Positions 60,163 through 64,000 of a stretch of 64,000 nt of DNA are shown piece after piece. The stretch is from NCBI RefSeq assembly GCF_004011835.1, contig NZ_RKLN01000005.1:371064-435063 (forward strand), read 5' to 3'. This stretch comes from Rhodococcus spongiicola. Its GTDB lineage: Bacteria; Actinomycetota; Actinomycetes; Mycobacteriales; Mycobacteriaceae. The position numbers and the translations under genes are program-made. The notes below the pieces were generated by a model. That model did not search any database and had not been told where the DNA came from. It worked only from the letters and a program-made list of their open reading frames with translations. Numbering within the stretch: the stretch's first letter is position 1; each line of letters opens with the position of its first letter.

Positions 60163-60594
60163 GTGGCTACCACGTCGAAATTCTCGGAGATGTTGCGCGC
60201 CGCCGACCTCCGCGTGACCCGTCCTCGGGTCGCGGTACTCGACGCTGTGCACGCGCATCCGCACGCCGACACGGACTCGATCTACATGGCCGTATGCGAC
60301 AGCCTGCCCGACGTGTCCCGGCAAGCCGTGTACGACGTGCTGCGTGCCTTGACCACCGCGGGCCTGGTGAGGCGCATCCAGCCCTCCGGTTCCGCGGCGC
60401 GGTACGAGGCGAGGGTCGGCGACAACCACCATCACATGGTCTGCCGATCCTGCGGAACCATCGTCGACGTCGACTGCGCTGTCGGCGAGGCCCCGTGCCT
60501 GAAAGAATTAGACTCCCAAGGCTTCTCGATTGACGAGGCCGAGGTCATCTATTGGGGGCTCTGTCAGGACTGCTCGACCGCAAGAAGTTCATGA
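60163..60594 (+). CDS. furA: Ferric uptake regulator-type repressor FurA
   Basis: A 143-residue Fur-family redox/metal regulator. The winged helix is MLRAADLRVTRPRVAVLDAV, with DVSRQAVYDVLRALTTAGLV; metal-binding residues lie in GDNHHHMVCRSCGTI and GLCQDCS (two CxxC). The sequence closely follows mycobacterial FurA (GDNHHH, AVGEAPCL, EAEVIYWGLC). The GTG at 60163 is chosen to match that N-terminus; no proper ribosome-binding site precedes it, consistent with a leaderless start. katG follows after 48 bases; FurA represses both genes. Confidence 0.95.
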   Translation: MATTSKFSEMLRAADLRVTRPRVAVLDAVHAHPHADTDSIYMAVCDSLPDVSRQAVYDVLRALTTAGLVRRIQPSGSAARYEARVGDNHHHMVCRSCGTIVDVDCAVGEAPCLKELDSQGFSIDEAEVIYWGLCQDCSTARSS

Positions 60595-60606
60595 TCACAT
60601 CCGTGA

Positions 60607-62859
<2,253 letters not shown>

Positions 62860-62881
62860 TCTCCATTAGGTGATCGGCACG

Positions 62882-62921
62882 AACCCCCTGTGGATTGCTT
62901 CTCAGCTATCCGCAGGGGGTT
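62882..62921 (+). terminator. Terminator after katG
   Basis: A 14-bp stem (62882-62895 with 62908-62921, one G-U pair), a 12-base loop, and a TTT run follow the katG stop by about 20 bases. It may also serve the convergent NRPS gene. Confidence 0.85.
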
Positions 62922-62951
62922 TCTGTGCCCCCCAGGGAACGCTGTCCACGA

Positions 62952-64000
62952 TTACTCCGGCCGTTTTCCGTCGCTCATCACATCGCTCAAGATTGGGGCT
63001 TCGACGGCCAATGCGCTCGGGGCGGTCATCCGCCAATGCGTCTCCGGCACTGGGTAGTTGCGTACCTGTCCAGTCACGGCCCCATCCCATTCCCGTACGG
63101 CCCGGGTCCCGGTGTCATCGTCAGCCGTCGCGGTGAAGAACACGATGTCGCCGTCGAAGCGTTCGGGGCAGTATTCGAACATCAACCGGGAGTTGCGTTC
63201 CGCCGTCGACAGGAGTCGCCCCACGACCTGTTCGGCTCGTTCGACGGATTGCCCAGTCAGCCCGGCAAATTCGGTGGTGACGGCTTCGACGCTCGGGTCC
63301 GAGAGGGTAGAGCCCGCTACACCCTGGTCTACACCGAATCCGCCCAGCAGGTCGCTCATGGTGATGTTCTTCCGGGATCCGTCCTCCGCCCCATTCGAGC
63401 CGACGAAGCTGTCCATCATGGCCAACAACTCCACCCGCTCGCCCACTGCCTGAAGTTGGATCGCCATCGCATGCGCAATGACGCCGCCCAACGACCAGCC
63501 AAGCAGCCGATACGGACCGGCAGGCTGAACCGCACGGATCTCGCTGGTGTATCGCTCCGCGAGTTCCTCGAGCGACTCGGGCACGAAGTCCTCCTCGAGG
63601 ATCGCAGGACTCTGGACTCCGTAGATCGGGATGTCTCCCTCGAGGCGCTGGGCTAGACCCATATAGCACCAGGACAATCCGACGCTCGGGTGTATGCAGA
63701 ACAGCGGCGCCGCCGCACCGGACTCCCGGATGGGAAGCACCGGGCCGAAGCCCTCCCCTGCCGGGCCCTCGACACCGGCGACGATCCGACCGGCCAGCGC
63801 TTCCACTGTGGGATCCGAGAACAACCACTGCAACGGCACGGTCGTACCGATGCCGCTTCGCAGTCGGGCCATCACGCGGGTCGCGGCCAGCGAGTTCCCG
63901 CCGAGGGCGAAGAAGTCGTCATCGAGCCCGACCCGGTCGATGCCGAGGACGTCGGCGAACACGGCGGCCACGACCTGCTGGATCGGGGTCGTCGGCGCCC
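62952..64000 (-). CDS. C-terminal end of a nonribosomal peptide synthetase (carrier + thioesterase), 5' truncated
   Basis: About 350 residues, with the frame open to the right window edge. A peptidyl carrier domain is seen at DDDFFALGGNSLAATRVMAR, where the Ser carries phosphopantetheine. It is followed by a type I thioesterase of about 250 residues with nucleophile elbow LLGWSLGGVIAHAMAIQL, acid region LLAMMDSFVG and His in PVPETHWRMTAPS. It releases the finished peptide or siderophore from the assembly line. Condensation and adenylation domains lie outside the window, so the product cannot be named. It is convergent with katG. Confidence 0.93.
   Translation of the reverse strand, partial: APTTPIQQVVAAVFADVLGIDRVGLDDDFFALGGNSLAATRVMARLRSGIGTTVPLQWLFSDPTVEALAGRIVAGVEGPAGEGFGPVLPIRESGAAAPLFCIHPSVGLSWCYMGLAQRLEGDIPIYGVQSPAILEEDFVPESLEELAERYTSEIRAVQPAGPYRLLGWSLGGVIAHAMAIQLQAVGERVELLAMMDSFVGSNGAEDGSRKNITMSDLLGGFGVDQGVAGSTLSDPSVEAVTTEFAGLTGQSVERAEQVVGRLLSTAERNSRLMFEYCPERFDGDIVFFTATADDDTGTRAVREWDGAVTGQVRNYPVPETHWRMTAPSALAVEAPILSDVMSDGKRPE

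Overview
The window is high-GC DNA from a mycolic-acid-containing actinobacterium of the order Mycobacteriales, most likely a Rhodococcus or close relative. The evidence is an AftD-type arabinofuranosyltransferase, an MmpL3 mycolate flippase, DUF3068, DUF5313 and DUF3054 proteins, GTP-dependent PEP carboxykinase, and a furA-katG pair. Two blocks keep the gene order known from Mycobacterium tuberculosis: aftD to the Rv0223c-like dehydrogenase, and pckA to the Rv0204c-like protein. No tRNA, rRNA, CRISPR array, transposase, integrase or replication origin was seen.

Layout. 1-12.9 kb is a cell-envelope block: the 3' end of aftD, an acyltransferase, a DUF3068 protein, an aquaporin, an oligosaccharide flippase, an Rv0226c-like membrane protein, a glycosyltransferase, a methyltransferase, a ROK kinase and an aldehyde dehydrogenase. 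13.0-15.1 kb holds a SnoaL-fused ECF sigma factor facing a two-gene unit (with a candidate promoter between them) and a small membrane protein. 15.2-18.8 kb has cysK-cysE and pckA. 19.0-25.8 kb has a small acidic protein, a pair of GTPase-like/membrane coiled-coil proteins, and the operon trmB-NYN-mmpL3. 25.9-33.1 kb has a LiaF-like protein, an AI-2E exporter, an adenylate cyclase, a flippase-like membrane protein, YceI, a PI-PLC-like secreted protein and DUF3054.

33.1-36.7 kb carries two tandem penicillin-binding lipoproteins. One keeps all the catalytic motifs; the other has lost the SxxK lysine, SxN and KTG and looks like a pseudoenzyme. Beyond them are an RHH-like protein preceded by four GTAATCA repeats, a beta-carbonic anhydrase, an ABC-F ATPase with an NmrA-like partner, an eroded alpha/beta hydrolase, and a nitroreductase-hemerythrin fusion. 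42.3-51.0 kb is one minus-strand hydrogenase-maturation operon: hypA, hypB, a small ORF, hypF, a SIS-HypC-like fusion, a SIS protein, hypE, hypC, hypD and an uncharacterised protein. No [NiFe] structural genes or maturation protease lie in the window. 51.3-60 kb has an alpha/beta hydrolase, a DinB protein, a MarR/OhrR regulator, DUF5313, an ECF42 sigma factor with its DGPF partner, a monoacylglycerol lipase, an FHA-HTH protein and an ABC exporter. 60-64 kb ends with furA-katG and the 3' end of a nonribosomal peptide synthetase with a terminal thioesterase.

The points most worth following up are the dead PBP next to its active paralogue, the SIS-HypC fusion in a hyp operon without an adjacent hydrogenase, the repeat array in front of the RHH-like gene, the ECF sigma promoter matches, and a recurring pattern of short in-frame tandem repeats in several genes.
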